DNA from: Nocardioides sp. Iso805N
GTDB lineage: Bacteria > Actinomycetota > Actinomycetes > Propionibacteriales > Nocardioidaceae
NCBI RefSeq assembly: GCF_000364605.1
Contig: NZ_KB822575.1
Coordinates: 172,237 to 236,236, forward strand
DNA length: 64,000 bases
Reading direction: 5' to 3'
Shown here: positions 18,756 to 27,113 of the stretch, piece by piece
Position numbering within the stretch: position 1 is the stretch's first letter
How the letters are laid out: each line of letters opens with the position of its first letter
Translations under genes and position numbers: made by a program
The notes under the pieces: generated by a model
What the model was told of the DNA's origin: nothing
The model's input: the letters and a program-made list of their open reading frames with translations, nothing else
The model's database searches: none

Positions 18756-20390
18756 GTGAACGACGGCCCCCTCATCGTCCAGTCGGACAAGACCCTGCTC
18801 CTCGAGGTCGACCATGCGCGGGCCGGTGACGCACGCAAGGCGATCGCACCGTTCGCCGAGCTCGAGCGCTCCCCCGAGCACGTGCACACCTATCGCCTCA
18901 CCCCGCTCGGTCTGTGGAACGCCCGCGCGGCCGGCCACGACGCGGAGCAGGTCGTCGACACCTTGCTGAGCTACTCGCGCTACGCCGTACCGCACGCGCT
19001 GCTGGTCGACATCGCCGAGACGATGGCCCGCTACGGCCGGCTGCGGCTGGAGAAGCACCCGGTCCACGGCCTGGTGCTGGCCAGCAACGACCGGCCCGTG
19101 CTGGAGGAGGTGCTGCGCGCGAAGAAGGTCGCCGGCATGCTCGGCGACCGGCTGGACCAGGACACCGTGGCCGTCCACCCCTCCGAGCGCGGCAACCTCA
19201 AGCAGGCGCTGCTGAAGCTGGGCTGGCCGGCCGAGGACTTCGCCGGGTACGTCGACGGCGAGGCGCACGCGATCAAGCTCGCCGAGGACGGCTGGTCGCT
19301 GCGTCCCTACCAGGCCGAGGCGGCGGAGTCCTTCTGGCACGGCGGCTCCGGCGTGGTGGTGCTGCCGTGCGGCGCCGGCAAGACGCTGGTCGGCGCGGCC
19401 GCGATGGCGCACGCACAGGCGACCACGCTGATCCTGGTGACCAACACGGTCAGCGCACGGCAGTGGAAGGACGAGCTGGTCAAGCGCACCTCGCTGACCG
19501 CCGACGAGATCGGCGAGTACAGCGGGACGACCAAGGAGATCCGCCCCGTCACCATCGCGACGTACCAGGTGCTCACCACCCGCCGGAAGGGCGTCTACCC
19601 CCACCTGGAGCTGCTCGACGCCCGCGACTGGGGCCTGATCGTGTACGACGAGGTTCACCTCCTCCCCGCGCCGATCTTCCGGATGACGGCCGACCTGCAG
19701 GCCCGGCGCCGGATCGGCCTGACCGCGACCCTGGTGCGCGAGGACGGCCGGGAGGGCGACGTGTTCTCGCTGATCGGGCCCAAGCGCTACGACGCGCCCT
19801 GGAAGGACATCGAGGCGCAGGGCTACATCGCGCCCGCTGACTGCGTCGAGGTTCGGGTGACGCTGCCCTCCGCCGATCGGCTCGCCTACGCCACCGCCGA
19901 ACCGGAGGAGCGCTACCGGCTCGCCTCGTGCGCCCGGGAGAAGGTCTCCGTCGTCGAACGTCTCGTCGCCAAGCACCAGGGCGCTCCGACGCTGGTCATC
20001 GGCCAGTACCTCGACCAGCTGCACGAGCTGGCCGAGGACCTGGATGCACCGGTGATCTCGGGCGAGACGCCGGTCAAGGAGCGGCAGCGGCTCTTCGAGG
20101 CCTTCCGCAGTGGCGAGATCGGTCTGCTGGTGGTCTCGAAGGTCGCCAACTTCTCCATCGACCTGCCCTCGGCGGAGGTCGCCATCCAGGTCTCGGGCTC
20201 CTACGGCTCACGCCAGGAGGAGGCGCAGCGTCTCGGCCGGCTGCTCCGGCCCGGACGCGACGGCAAGGTGGCGCACTTCTACACCGTGGTCTCGCGCGAC
20301 ACCGTCGACGCCGACTTCGCCGCCAACCGGCAGCGGTTCCTGGCCGAGCAGGGTTATGCCTACCGGATCATGGACGCCGACGACATCTGA
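18756..20390 (+). CDS. XPB-family DNA helicase
   Basis: 544 aa superfamily 2 helicase, similar to archaeal/bacterial XPB, which unwinds DNA 3'-5' in repair. Motif I PCGAGKTLVGAA is near residue 207, motif II is YDEVH, motif III is GLTATLVREDGREGD, containing the XPB 'RED' element, and motif VI is QEEAQRLGRLLRP. The N-terminal ~180 residues are the damage-recognition-like region (LIVQSDKTLLLEVDH...). GTG 18756 follows -10 TAGAAT by seven bases, so the mRNA is leaderless. It sits directly after the WYL/helicase-associated gene. Confidence 0.94.
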   Translation: MNDGPLIVQSDKTLLLEVDHARAGDARKAIAPFAELERSPEHVHTYRLTPLGLWNARAAGHDAEQVVDTLLSYSRYAVPHALLVDIAETMARYGRLRLEKHPVHGLVLASNDRPVLEEVLRAKKVAGMLGDRLDQDTVAVHPSERGNLKQALLKLGWPAEDFAGYVDGEAHAIKLAEDGWSLRPYQAEAAESFWHGGSGVVVLPCGAGKTLVGAAAMAHAQATTLILVTNTVSARQWKDELVKRTSLTADEIGEYSGTTKEIRPVTIATYQVLTTRRKGVYPHLELLDARDWGLIVYDEVHLLPAPIFRMTADLQARRRIGLTATLVREDGREGDVFSLIGPKRYDAPWKDIEAQGYIAPADCVEVRVTLPSADRLAYATAEPEERYRLASCAREKVSVVERLVAKHQGAPTLVIGQYLDQLHELAEDLDAPVISGETPVKERQRLFEAFRSGEIGLLVVSKVANFSIDLPSAEVAIQVSGSYGSRQEEAQRLGRLLRPGRDGKVAHFYTVVSRDTVDADFAANRQRFLAEQGYAYRIMDADDI

Positions 20391-20435
20391 GAGGCGGATC
20401 GACGCCTGGGTCCACCGAGATATCCAGCCGAACCG

Positions 20436-20990
20436 TCACTTCTCCTCGTCCAGGACGCCTTCGCGCTTCGCCTCCTCGACGATGCGGCGGACGTTCGCGA
20501 TCGCGCCGCAGTGCTCGTCGATGAGCTGGTTGCGGCGCGCGGCCCACGTCGTGCCGAGGTCGCGACGTACGCGCTCCCCCACCTCCGTGCGCGCGGGCGA
20601 GAGGATGGTCAGCTCCTCCTCGGCGATGTGGTGGGTGATGAGGTTGCTGAGCTCCTCGACCGCATCGGTGAACGCCTGGGTGTCGGTGCCCTTGAGCTCG
20701 AGCACGGCAAGGAGCGCCTCGTTGCCCTCGGCGTGCTCCTCGCGGCCGTGCTCGACCTCGTGCTCACCGATGTCGGCGGCCTTGCGCCGCAAGATCGGGT
20801 AGACGAGCTCCTCCTCGGCCTCGCCGTGCGCGATGAGTACGTCGGCGAAGGCCCGACGGACCGCGTCCCGGTCCTGGGTCGAGTCGCGCAGCTGGCGCAG
20901 GAGCTGCTCGAAGAGGCGGTGGTCGTCGACGATCAGGTCGATCACGTCGCCGGAGAGGGGACGGCCGAGCTCGATGCTGCTGGTGATCAT
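20436..20990 (-). CDS. hemerythrin-like HHE domain protein
   Basis: 184 aa four-helix protein. The HHE cation-binding pattern is visible: IVDDHRLFEQLL, then IAHGEAEEELVYPIL, EVEHGREEHAEGNEAL, and LITHHIAEEELTILSP. Such proteins bind a di-iron centre and sense or carry O2, or protect against oxidative or nitrosative stress. The longer open frame to the right is the antisense shadow of the esterase gene, so ATG 20990 is used. It is convergent with XPB, 45 bp away. Confidence 0.9.
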   Translation of the reverse strand: MITSSIELGRPLSGDVIDLIVDDHRLFEQLLRQLRDSTQDRDAVRRAFADVLIAHGEAEEELVYPILRRKAADIGEHEVEHGREEHAEGNEALLAVLELKGTDTQAFTDAVEELSNLITHHIAEEELTILSPARTEVGERVRRDLGTTWAARRNQLIDEHCGAIANVRRIVEEAKREGVLDEEK

Positions 20991-21062
20991 GTGGCGCAGT
21001 AGCCCAACGGCGGGAACTTCATTCGGTACCGCGCGCCGGGGATTGTTCGGCAGGATGCCTCC

Positions 21063-22022
21063 ATGGCCGCACCTCTCGCCCTGCGCACCCGGATCTTCGC
21101 CACCGTGCTCAAGCGGCTCGCTCCCGAGCCCTCCGACGCGAACGAGATGGTCGCCCTGCGCGGCCGCCGGGACCGCCTGCGCGAGACCTTCGCCGGGCGG
21201 CAGATCTTCGGCCGGATCGCGGCCGGCGTGGCGACCAGTGAACGCACGGTCGAGCTCGACGGCAGCACGCAGCGGCTGCTGATCCACCGCCCGACCTCGG
21301 CGGGGGTGCGGGACACCCTGCCGATCGTGGTCAACATCCACGGCGGCGGCTGGTGCCTCGGCGCCCCCGAGCAGTCCGCCTGGCTCGCCTCGCACATCGC
21401 CGCCGCCACGGGCGCGGTGGTGATCTCGCCGAGCTACCGGCTCGCGCCGGAGAACCCCTATCCGGCCGCGGCCGACGACAGCTGGGCGACGCTGCGATGG
21501 GTCGTCGACCACGCCGCCGAGCTCGGCGGCGACGCCGGCCGCGTCGCCGTGATGGGTGACAGCGCGGGCGGCAACCTGGCCGCCGTGTGCGCACTCGAGG
21601 CGCGCGAGGCGGGTACGCCGGCGCTGCGCGCGCAGGTGCTGATCTACCCGGCGGTCGAGATGTACGAGAGCTATCCCTCCGAGCAGGAGCACGCACACGC
21701 CCCGGTGCTGACCTCGACGCAGATGCACAACTTCGGCCGCCTCTACCTCGGCGAGCGGTACGGCGTGGAGGACTGGCAGGCATCTCCGCTGCGCGCCGCC
21801 TCGCACGCCGGGCTGCCGCCGGCACTGATCCTCACGGCGGGCCACGACCCGCTGCGCGACCACGGTCTCCGGTATGCCGAGAAGCTGCGGGCAGCGGGCG
21901 TCGAGGTGGACCAGCGCGACTACGGGCCGGCGATCCACGGCTTCCTGTCGCTGCCCGGCGTCGTACCGGTGGCGCGGGATGCTCTCCGCGACATCGCCGC
22001 CTTCCTGCGCGAACGGCTCTGA
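21063..22022 (+). CDS. alpha/beta-hydrolase esterase, HSL family
   Basis: 319 aa. The oxyanion motif is VNIHGGGWCLG, the nucleophile elbow GDSAGGNLAAV, the acid region LTAGHDPLRDHG, and the catalytic histidine IHGFLSLPG. This is the classic order of the hormone-sensitive-lipase (family IV) esterases, which hydrolyse short-chain carboxyl esters. No signal peptide. ATG 21063 follows CAGGAT (21051-21056) by six bases, a probable leaderless start. It is convergent with the SprT-like gene (one base between stops). Confidence 0.93.
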   Translation: MAAPLALRTRIFATVLKRLAPEPSDANEMVALRGRRDRLRETFAGRQIFGRIAAGVATSERTVELDGSTQRLLIHRPTSAGVRDTLPIVVNIHGGGWCLGAPEQSAWLASHIAAATGAVVISPSYRLAPENPYPAAADDSWATLRWVVDHAAELGGDAGRVAVMGDSAGGNLAAVCALEAREAGTPALRAQVLIYPAVEMYESYPSEQEHAHAPVLTSTQMHNFGRLYLGERYGVEDWQASPLRAASHAGLPPALILTAGHDPLRDHGLRYAEKLRAAGVEVDQRDYGPAIHGFLSLPGVVPVARDALRDIAAFLRERL

Positions 22023-22023
22023 C

Positions 22024-22560
22024 TCAGCTCCGCACTCCGAGCAGATAGCGCTGCCGCGCCCCGCGGATGAACTCGAGCTCCTGCAGGTAGGCAGGGTGCA
22101 TCGGTGCGAGCTCGCCGTGGCGCCGCCACTCCAGGACGTGGTCGACGGAGAAGCCGCGCGGGTGGCACGTCCGACACGACCGCACCCGCTGCGGGCTCCG
22201 GTGCATCGCCACGGTGTGCCCCGCCCGGCACGAGCCCACCCAGGCGCCCGCGACCTGGGGCGCGTCCGGCGAGACACAGCGCTCCCCCGACGAGCCGATC
22301 CGACGCGCGACCACCTGCCAGTGGGGCCCGTGCCCGGCCTTCGGCCCGACCAGCGCGTGCGCGATCTCGTGCAGCACCGTCTCGCGGACCTCGGCCTCGT
22401 CGTAGAGCCGCATCAGCGGAGCCGAGAGCCCGATCACCCTGCGGTCGTAGCGGCAGATTCCGGCGCGGCGCCGGGCCCGGTCGAGCACGAGCCGCCACTG
22501 CGGCAGCCCGTGTCGGTCCATCAGCTCCCGGCCGAGCCGGCGCACCTCCTCCAGATCCAT
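22024..22560 (-). CDS. SprT-like zinc metalloprotease-domain protein
   Basis: 178 aa. SprT-like domain with LHEIAHAL (His64, Glu65, His68) and a downstream GHGPHW histidine pair. A zinc-ribbon-like part follows (GSCRAGH...RSCRTCHPRG). Eukaryotic SprT-domain relatives (Spartan) degrade DNA-protein crosslinks; the bacterial role is not established. ATG 22560 follows -10 TAGCCT (22572-22567) by six bases. Cytoplasmic. Confidence 0.87.
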   Translation of the reverse strand: MDLEEVRRLGRELMDRHGLPQWRLVLDRARRRAGICRYDRRVIGLSAPLMRLYDEAEVRETVLHEIAHALVGPKAGHGPHWQVVARRIGSSGERCVSPDAPQVAGAWVGSCRAGHTVAMHRSPQRVRSCRTCHPRGFSVDHVLEWRRHGELAPMHPAYLQELEFIRGARQRYLLGVRS

Positions 22561-22683
22561 GGCCAGAGGCTAAGCGGCGCCACCGACAGTCCCGGCAACG
22601 GCGCCACGAGGCGGGAAGCATCAGTGAGCGCCGGCTGGGCACCGTGAGAGGTGCACGACCTGGTCGACGCTCAGGAGGGCACC

Positions 22684-23145
22684 ATGACCAACGACATTCC
22701 CGCGGTCGGGCCGGAAGGCCGGACCGACGTCCGGGCCGACGACCGGACACAGACCCCATCCAAGCCTGCCTCGACACCCGAACTCGTCACCCAGCTCTCG
22801 AACGAGGTCACCCGCCTGGTCCGTGACGAGCTGCGGCTCGCGCAGCTGGAGGTGAGCGGCAAGGCGAAGAAGGCCGGCGTGGGCATCGGCATGTTCGGTG
22901 CCGCCGGGATCATAGCCCTGTACGGCCTCGGCACGCTGATCGCCACCGCCGTACTCGCTCTCGCGCTCGCCGTCGACGCGTGGCTGGCGGCCCTGATCGT
23001 CGCCGTGGTGCTGCTCGTCGTCGCGGGCATCGCCGCGCTCGTCGGCCGCCGCTCGGTGCGCGCGGCGGCTCCCCCCGTCCCGACGGAGGCACTGGCGAGT
23101 GCGCAGCGCGACCTCGAGACCGCGAAGGAGGCGGCACACCGATGA
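22684..23145 (+). CDS. Holin-X / phage-holin-superfamily III membrane protein
   Basis: 153 aa. An acidic cytoplasmic N-terminus and an amphipathic helix (VTRLVRDELRLAQLE) precede two membrane helices (GIGMFGAAGIIALYGLGTLI; WLAALIVAVVLLVVAGIAAL). This is the actinobacterial 'putative holin X' family. It is not evidence of a prophage: no other phage genes are nearby and the family is chromosomal. AGGAGG lies 6 nt before ATG 22684. First gene of a four-gene operon; its stop overlaps the next start (ATGA). Confidence 0.88.
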   Translation: MTNDIPAVGPEGRTDVRADDRTQTPSKPASTPELVTQLSNEVTRLVRDELRLAQLEVSGKAKKAGVGIGMFGAAGIIALYGLGTLIATAVLALALAVDAWLAALIVAVVLLVVAGIAALVGRRSVRAAAPPVPTEALASAQRDLETAKEAAHR

Positions 23146-23381
23146 GCGAGCACGACAACACCCCGCAGACGCCCGAGGCGCTGCGCGCCGACATCGAGCG
23201 CACTCGCGCCGAGCTCGCCGACACCGTCGGCGCGCTCGCGGACCGCGCCGACGTGAAGGGACGCGCAGAGGCCCGGGCACAAGAGCTCGCGCACGATCCC
23301 CGCGCACGTGGCGTCGGTGTCGGCCTCGCTGTCGCGGCCGTGCTCACGATCGCGTTCATCGTGTGGAGGAAGCGCCGATGA
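23142..23381 (+). CDS. DUF3618 single-pass membrane protein
   Basis: 79 aa. The signature LRADIERTRAELADTVGALADRADVKGRA, given here in outline, is the DUF3618 helix; it is followed by one C-terminal membrane helix and the tail VWRKRR. Function is unknown. Members usually sit beside Holin-X genes, as here. It overlaps both neighbours by ATGA. Confidence 0.88.
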   Translation: MSEHDNTPQTPEALRADIERTRAELADTVGALADRADVKGRAEARAQELAHDPRARGVGVGLAVAAVLTIAFIVWRKRR

Positions 23382-24421
23382 GCACACCCGCGCACACGCA
23401 CCGCCACGGGAGCCAGGAGGAGGCGAAGCCCGACTCCCCCACGGACATCAAGAAGCCGTCGTGGCGCTACATCGTGCGGCGGACGTTCCGGGAGTTCGGC
23501 ACCGACCAGTGCACCGACCTGGCGGCGGCGCTGACCTACTACTCGGTGCTGGCGTTGTTCCCGGCCGTGATCGCGGTGCTCTCCCTGATCGGCCTGGTCG
23601 GCCAGGGCCAGAGCACCATCAACGCGATCGTCGACATCTTCAAGCAGATCGGGATCACCTCGGTCGCCAACAACATCGAACCGCTGCTGACCGAGCTCAG
23701 CGCCTCGCGCGGGAACGGCCTCGCCCTGATCATCGGCATCGCGGTGGCGCTGTGGTCGGCGTCGGGCTACGTCAACGCCTTCGGCCGTGGGATGAACCGG
23801 ATCTACGGCTTCACCGAGGGGCGCCCGGTCTGGAAGCTGCGTCCGGTGATGCTGCTCGTCACGCTGATCACCGTCGTGCTCTGTGCGGCCGTGCTGCTGG
23901 GCCTGGTCGTCACCGGCCCCGCCGCGAAGGCCGTCGGCGACCAGATCGGCATCGGGAGCACCGCCGTACTCGTCTGGGACATCGTCAAGTGGCCGGTCAT
24001 GCTGGTGATGGTGATGCTGGTGGTCGCGCTGCTCTACTGGGCCACCCCCAACGTCAAGCAGCCGAAGTTCCGCTGGATCAGCGTCGGGGCGGGCGTGGCC
24101 ATCATCATCTGGATCGTCGCGTCGGCCGCCTTCGGCCTGTACGTCGCGGGCTTCAGCCACTACGGACGCACCTACGGCTCCCTCGCCGGCGTGATCGTGT
24201 TCCTGCTGTGGCTGTGGATCACCAACCTCGCCCTGCTCTTCGGTGCCGAGCTGGACGCCGAGCTCGAGCGCGGCCGCCAGCTCCAGGCCGGGATCCCCGC
24301 CGAGCGCGATCTGCAGTTGGAGCCCCGCGACACCAGGACCGCCGAGAAGGCCGAGCGCAAGCAGGAGAAGGACATCGAGCTAGGACGACGGCTCCGGGAG
24401 AGCCGCGGCAAGGAGGAATGA
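23378..24421 (+). CDS. YihY/BrkB-family membrane protein
   Basis: 347 aa with about six membrane helices. The YihY/UPF0761 pattern is visible: DLAAALTYYSVLALFPAVIA, LWSASGYVNAFGRGMNRIYG, and YGSLAGVIVFLLWLWITNL, followed by a charged cytoplasmic C-terminus of ~50 residues. The family was once called 'ribonuclease BN' in error and its role is unsettled (envelope integrity or transport). Third gene of the Holin-X operon; it overlaps its neighbours. Confidence 0.92.
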   Translation: MSTPAHTHRHGSQEEAKPDSPTDIKKPSWRYIVRRTFREFGTDQCTDLAAALTYYSVLALFPAVIAVLSLIGLVGQGQSTINAIVDIFKQIGITSVANNIEPLLTELSASRGNGLALIIGIAVALWSASGYVNAFGRGMNRIYGFTEGRPVWKLRPVMLLVTLITVVLCAAVLLGLVVTGPAAKAVGDQIGIGSTAVLVWDIVKWPVMLVMVMLVVALLYWATPNVKQPKFRWISVGAGVAIIIWIVASAAFGLYVAGFSHYGRTYGSLAGVIVFLLWLWITNLALLFGAELDAELERGRQLQAGIPAERDLQLEPRDTRTAEKAERKQEKDIELGRRLRESRGKEE

Positions 24422-24705
24422 TGGCGACCAGCACATCCGCGAAGATCCTGTACCGGCCCTGGGGTCTCATCGCCAGCATGCTCGGCGGCCTGATCGCCGG
24501 GCAGATCGTGCAGCTGATCTGGCGCAAGGCGGTCCCCGGCGACGAGGACCACCCGCCGAAGCCGCTGGAGTCGGACTACGGGCTGGGCCAGGTGGTGGCG
24601 GCCGCACTGGTGCAGGGCGCGATCTTCGCCGCCGTACGCGCGTTGATCGATCGCGGTGGCGCGCGGCTCTTCGAGCGTGCCACCGGGGAGTGGCCCGGCG
24701 AGTGA
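24421..24705 (+). CDS. DUF4235 membrane protein
   Basis: 94 aa, two membrane segments (WGLIASMLGGLIAGQIVQLIW and GLGQVVAAALVQGAIFAAV). Matches the DUF4235 family, which has no known function. AGGAGG (24411-24416) suits ATG 24421; the ATG three bases earlier would be too close. It overlaps the YihY stop by one base (TGATG). Last gene of the operon, ending 21 bp from the convergent sulfatase-maturation gene. Confidence 0.85.
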   Translation: MATSTSAKILYRPWGLIASMLGGLIAGQIVQLIWRKAVPGDEDHPPKPLESDYGLGQVVAAALVQGAIFAAVRALIDRGGARLFERATGEWPGE

Positions 24706-24726
24706 GGCCTGCTTCCGGGCTGTCGC

Positions 24727-25683
24727 TCAGCGGGCGACGGTCCGGAAGCCCATGTTGCTGGTCGAGGAGTCGGGAGTGTTCGCCGAACGGGCCGCGCTGC
24801 GGTAGCGGTTGCAGTAGGAGTCGTGGCACAGGAACGATCCGCCGCGGATGACGCGCATCGTGCCGTCCTGCGGGCCGGTGGGCGAGTCGAGTGGCGAACG
24901 GCCGTACCAATCCGGTGCGAACCAGTCGGCGCACCACTCCCACACGTTCCCGACCATCTGGAACAGCCCGTAGCCCTGGGCCGGGAACGCCCGCACGGGG
25001 GCGGTGCCCGACCAGCCGTCGGCAGCGGTGTCCACGGTGGGAAACGTTCCCTGGAAGATGTTGGCCAGCCAGGGGTCGGTGGAGAGCTCGTCGCCCCAGG
25101 GGTAGCGCTCGCCGGGACGGCCCCCGCGGGCGGCACACTCCCACTCGGCCTCGGTCGGCAGCCGTCGACCCGTCCAGCGGCAGTAGGCCTGGGCGTCGTT
25201 CCAGCTCACGTGGGTGACCGGGTGGTCGTCGCACCCGGCGACGGACGACGACGGGCCGCCCGGGTGCCGCCAGTCGGCGCCGCGCACCCCGAGCCACCAC
25301 GGCGTCTGCGGGGGCTGGCCGACCACCGCGTCGTGGTCGGCCCGCTCCAGGTGGAGATGGAAGACGGCGGAGAAGCCGAAGCTCTCCGCCTCGGTGACGT
25401 AGCCGGTCGCGTCCACGAAGGCCGCGAAGTCGGCCACCGTCACCGACGTGGCATCGATCCCGTACGCCGCCACGCGCACCGGGTGGACCGGCGTCTCACC
25501 ATCGGCTCGGTCACCGTCGCCGTGGGCGTCGCCCATCGCGAACTCCTGGGCCGGAACCGCGACCTGCTCGATCGCGTGAACGCCGTCCGGCCGGGCTCCG
25601 ATATCGAGCAGATCCGGACCGTGGGCGTGGGCGGCTTGCCGGTCCGGGTCACCGTCGCGGCCGGGCACGCAGCACGAGCTCAT
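24727..25683 (-). CDS. formylglycine-generating enzyme (sulfatase maturation)
   Basis: 318 aa, SUMF1/FGE family. It oxidises the sulfatase active-site cysteine (C-x-P-x-R) to formylglycine using O2 and copper. The two catalytic cysteines are intact in GGSFLCHDSYCNRYR (Cys286 and Cys291), the same five-residue spacing as in human FGE. Other family blocks are HVSWNDAQAYCRW, RLPTEAEWECAARGG and WEWCADWF. No signal peptide, so maturation is cytoplasmic. ATG 25683 overlaps the stop of the adjacent sulfatase (ATGA). Its job is very probably to activate the two sulfatases just upstream. Last gene of the operon. Confidence 0.95.
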   Translation of the reverse strand: MSSCCVPGRDGDPDRQAAHAHGPDLLDIGARPDGVHAIEQVAVPAQEFAMGDAHGDGDRADGETPVHPVRVAAYGIDATSVTVADFAAFVDATGYVTEAESFGFSAVFHLHLERADHDAVVGQPPQTPWWLGVRGADWRHPGGPSSSVAGCDDHPVTHVSWNDAQAYCRWTGRRLPTEAEWECAARGGRPGERYPWGDELSTDPWLANIFQGTFPTVDTAADGWSGTAPVRAFPAQGYGLFQMVGNVWEWCADWFAPDWYGRSPLDSPTGPQDGTMRVIRGGSFLCHDSYCNRYRSAARSANTPDSSTSNMGFRTVAR

Positions 25684-27113
25684 GCGTCCTCCTCCAGCAG
25701 CGCCGGACGCGGCTGCCCCGGATGGGGTGCGTCGCCGACGCACGCTTGAGCCTGCCACATCTTCGCCTCCAGCCGGGCGCGTAGCTCGCGGTACGCCGGA
25801 TCCTCGGCGACGTTGCGCAGCTCGTGCGGGTCCTCGAGCAGGTCATAGAGCTCCCACTCGGCCGGATAGGTCCACTCGCCGGTGCCGGGCAGCCCGAGCC
25901 CGTCGTTGTAGAAGTAGACGAGCTTGTGCCGCTCGGTGCGGTAGCCGTAGTGCGCGGGCGCCTTGTGGAAGACGTCGTCGTGCTCCCAGTAGCGGTAGTA
26001 CATCCCCTCGGCCGGCGGTTGTGCCGGCTCACCGAGGAGGTCGGGCCAGAACGAGCGGCCCTGCATCCGCGGGTGTGGCTCGACCTCGCACGCCTCTAGG
26101 ATCGTGCGGGCCCAGTCGACGTTGGTGACGATGCCGTCGAAGACCCGGCCGCCCTGCAGTCGTCGCGGATAGCTGAGCAGCAGCGGCATCCGCAGCGACT
26201 CCTCGTACATGAACCGCTTGTCGAACCAGCCGTGGTCGCCGAGGAAGAAGCCCTGATCGGACGCGTACAGCAGCAGGGTGTCGTCCAGGTCGCCGCGCTC
26301 GCGCAGCCGGTCGGTGATCCTGCCGACGCTGTCGTCGACGGAGTCCACGCAGGCCAGGTAGTCGGCCATGAACCGTTGGTACTTCCACTGCGCCAGCTCG
26401 TCGTAGGTCAGTCCCGCCGGCGGGTCGACCTTGAGGTCCTCGGCGGTCAGGTGCTCGGCGATCCGCATCGCCGCGCGGCGTGCCGACGACGTACGGGTGG
26501 CGTAGTCGTCGTCGAACGTCGCCGGGAGGGGGACCGACCCGGCCGCGTGGGAGGTGGGGCGGGCCGGGTCGGGGATCCAGGGCCGGTGCGGCGCCTTGTG
26601 CCACACCAGCACGCACCACGGGTCGTCGCCGGGGAGCGAGTCGACCCAGTCCAGGGCCAGGTCGGTGATGATCTCGGTGGCGTAGCCGGGCACGACGCGC
26701 ACGCCGTCGGCCGAGAGCAGCTGCGGGTCGACGTACTCGCCCTGGTCGAGGAGGACCTGCCACTCCTCGAAGCCCTCAGGGTCGTGCCCCGGCCCCTCCC
26801 CCATGTGCCACTTGCCGAAGATCGCCGTGCGGTAGCCCGCAGCTCTGAGCTGGGAGACGAACGTGGGCTGGCTCGCGTCGATCGGCGTGACCAGGGTCGT
26901 GACGCCGTTGACGTGGCTGTAGGTGCCGGTCAGGATCGAGGCCCGGCTCGGCGAGCAGAGGCTGTTGGTGGCGAAGCAGCTCTCGAAGCGCCAGCCGAGC
27001 TCGCCGATCTCGTCGATGCGCGGCGTCCGGTTGACCACCGAGCCGTACGCCGAGATCGCGTGCGCCGCGTGGTCGTCGGTGAGGACGAGGACCACGTTGG
27101 GTCGCCGTGTCAT
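25680..27113 (-). CDS. type I sulfatase (formylglycine-dependent)
   Basis: 477 aa. Hydrolyses sulfate esters. Metal ligands are in VLTDDH (Asp13, Asp14). The modification site is SLCSPSRASILTGTY with Cys53 as the future formylglycine, and later blocks include GKWHMG and the C-terminal ELYDLLEDPHELRN, typical of the DUF4976 tail. No signal peptide, so it acts inside the cell. It overlaps the second sulfatase upstream and FGE downstream (ATGA at both ends). The organosulfate substrate cannot be named; carbohydrate sulfatases such as GlcNAc-6-sulfatase relatives are the closest-looking class. Confidence 0.93.
   Translation of the reverse strand: MTRRPNVVLVLTDDHAAHAISAYGSVVNRTPRIDEIGELGWRFESCFATNSLCSPSRASILTGTYSHVNGVTTLVTPIDASQPTFVSQLRAAGYRTAIFGKWHMGEGPGHDPEGFEEWQVLLDQGEYVDPQLLSADGVRVVPGYATEIITDLALDWVDSLPGDDPWCVLVWHKAPHRPWIPDPARPTSHAAGSVPLPATFDDDYATRTSSARRAAMRIAEHLTAEDLKVDPPAGLTYDELAQWKYQRFMADYLACVDSVDDSVGRITDRLRERGDLDDTLLLYASDQGFFLGDHGWFDKRFMYEESLRMPLLLSYPRRLQGGRVFDGIVTNVDWARTILEACEVEPHPRMQGRSFWPDLLGEPAQPPAEGMYYRYWEHDDVFHKAPAHYGYRTERHKLVYFYNDGLGLPGTGEWTYPAEWELYDLLEDPHELRNVAEDPAYRELRARLEAKMWQAQACVGDAPHPGQPRPALLEEDA

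Noticed and set aside
22684..23145. Prophage, from the holin-family name
   Set aside because: The Holin-X family is chromosomal in actinobacteria, and no lysin, structural or integrase genes are nearby.
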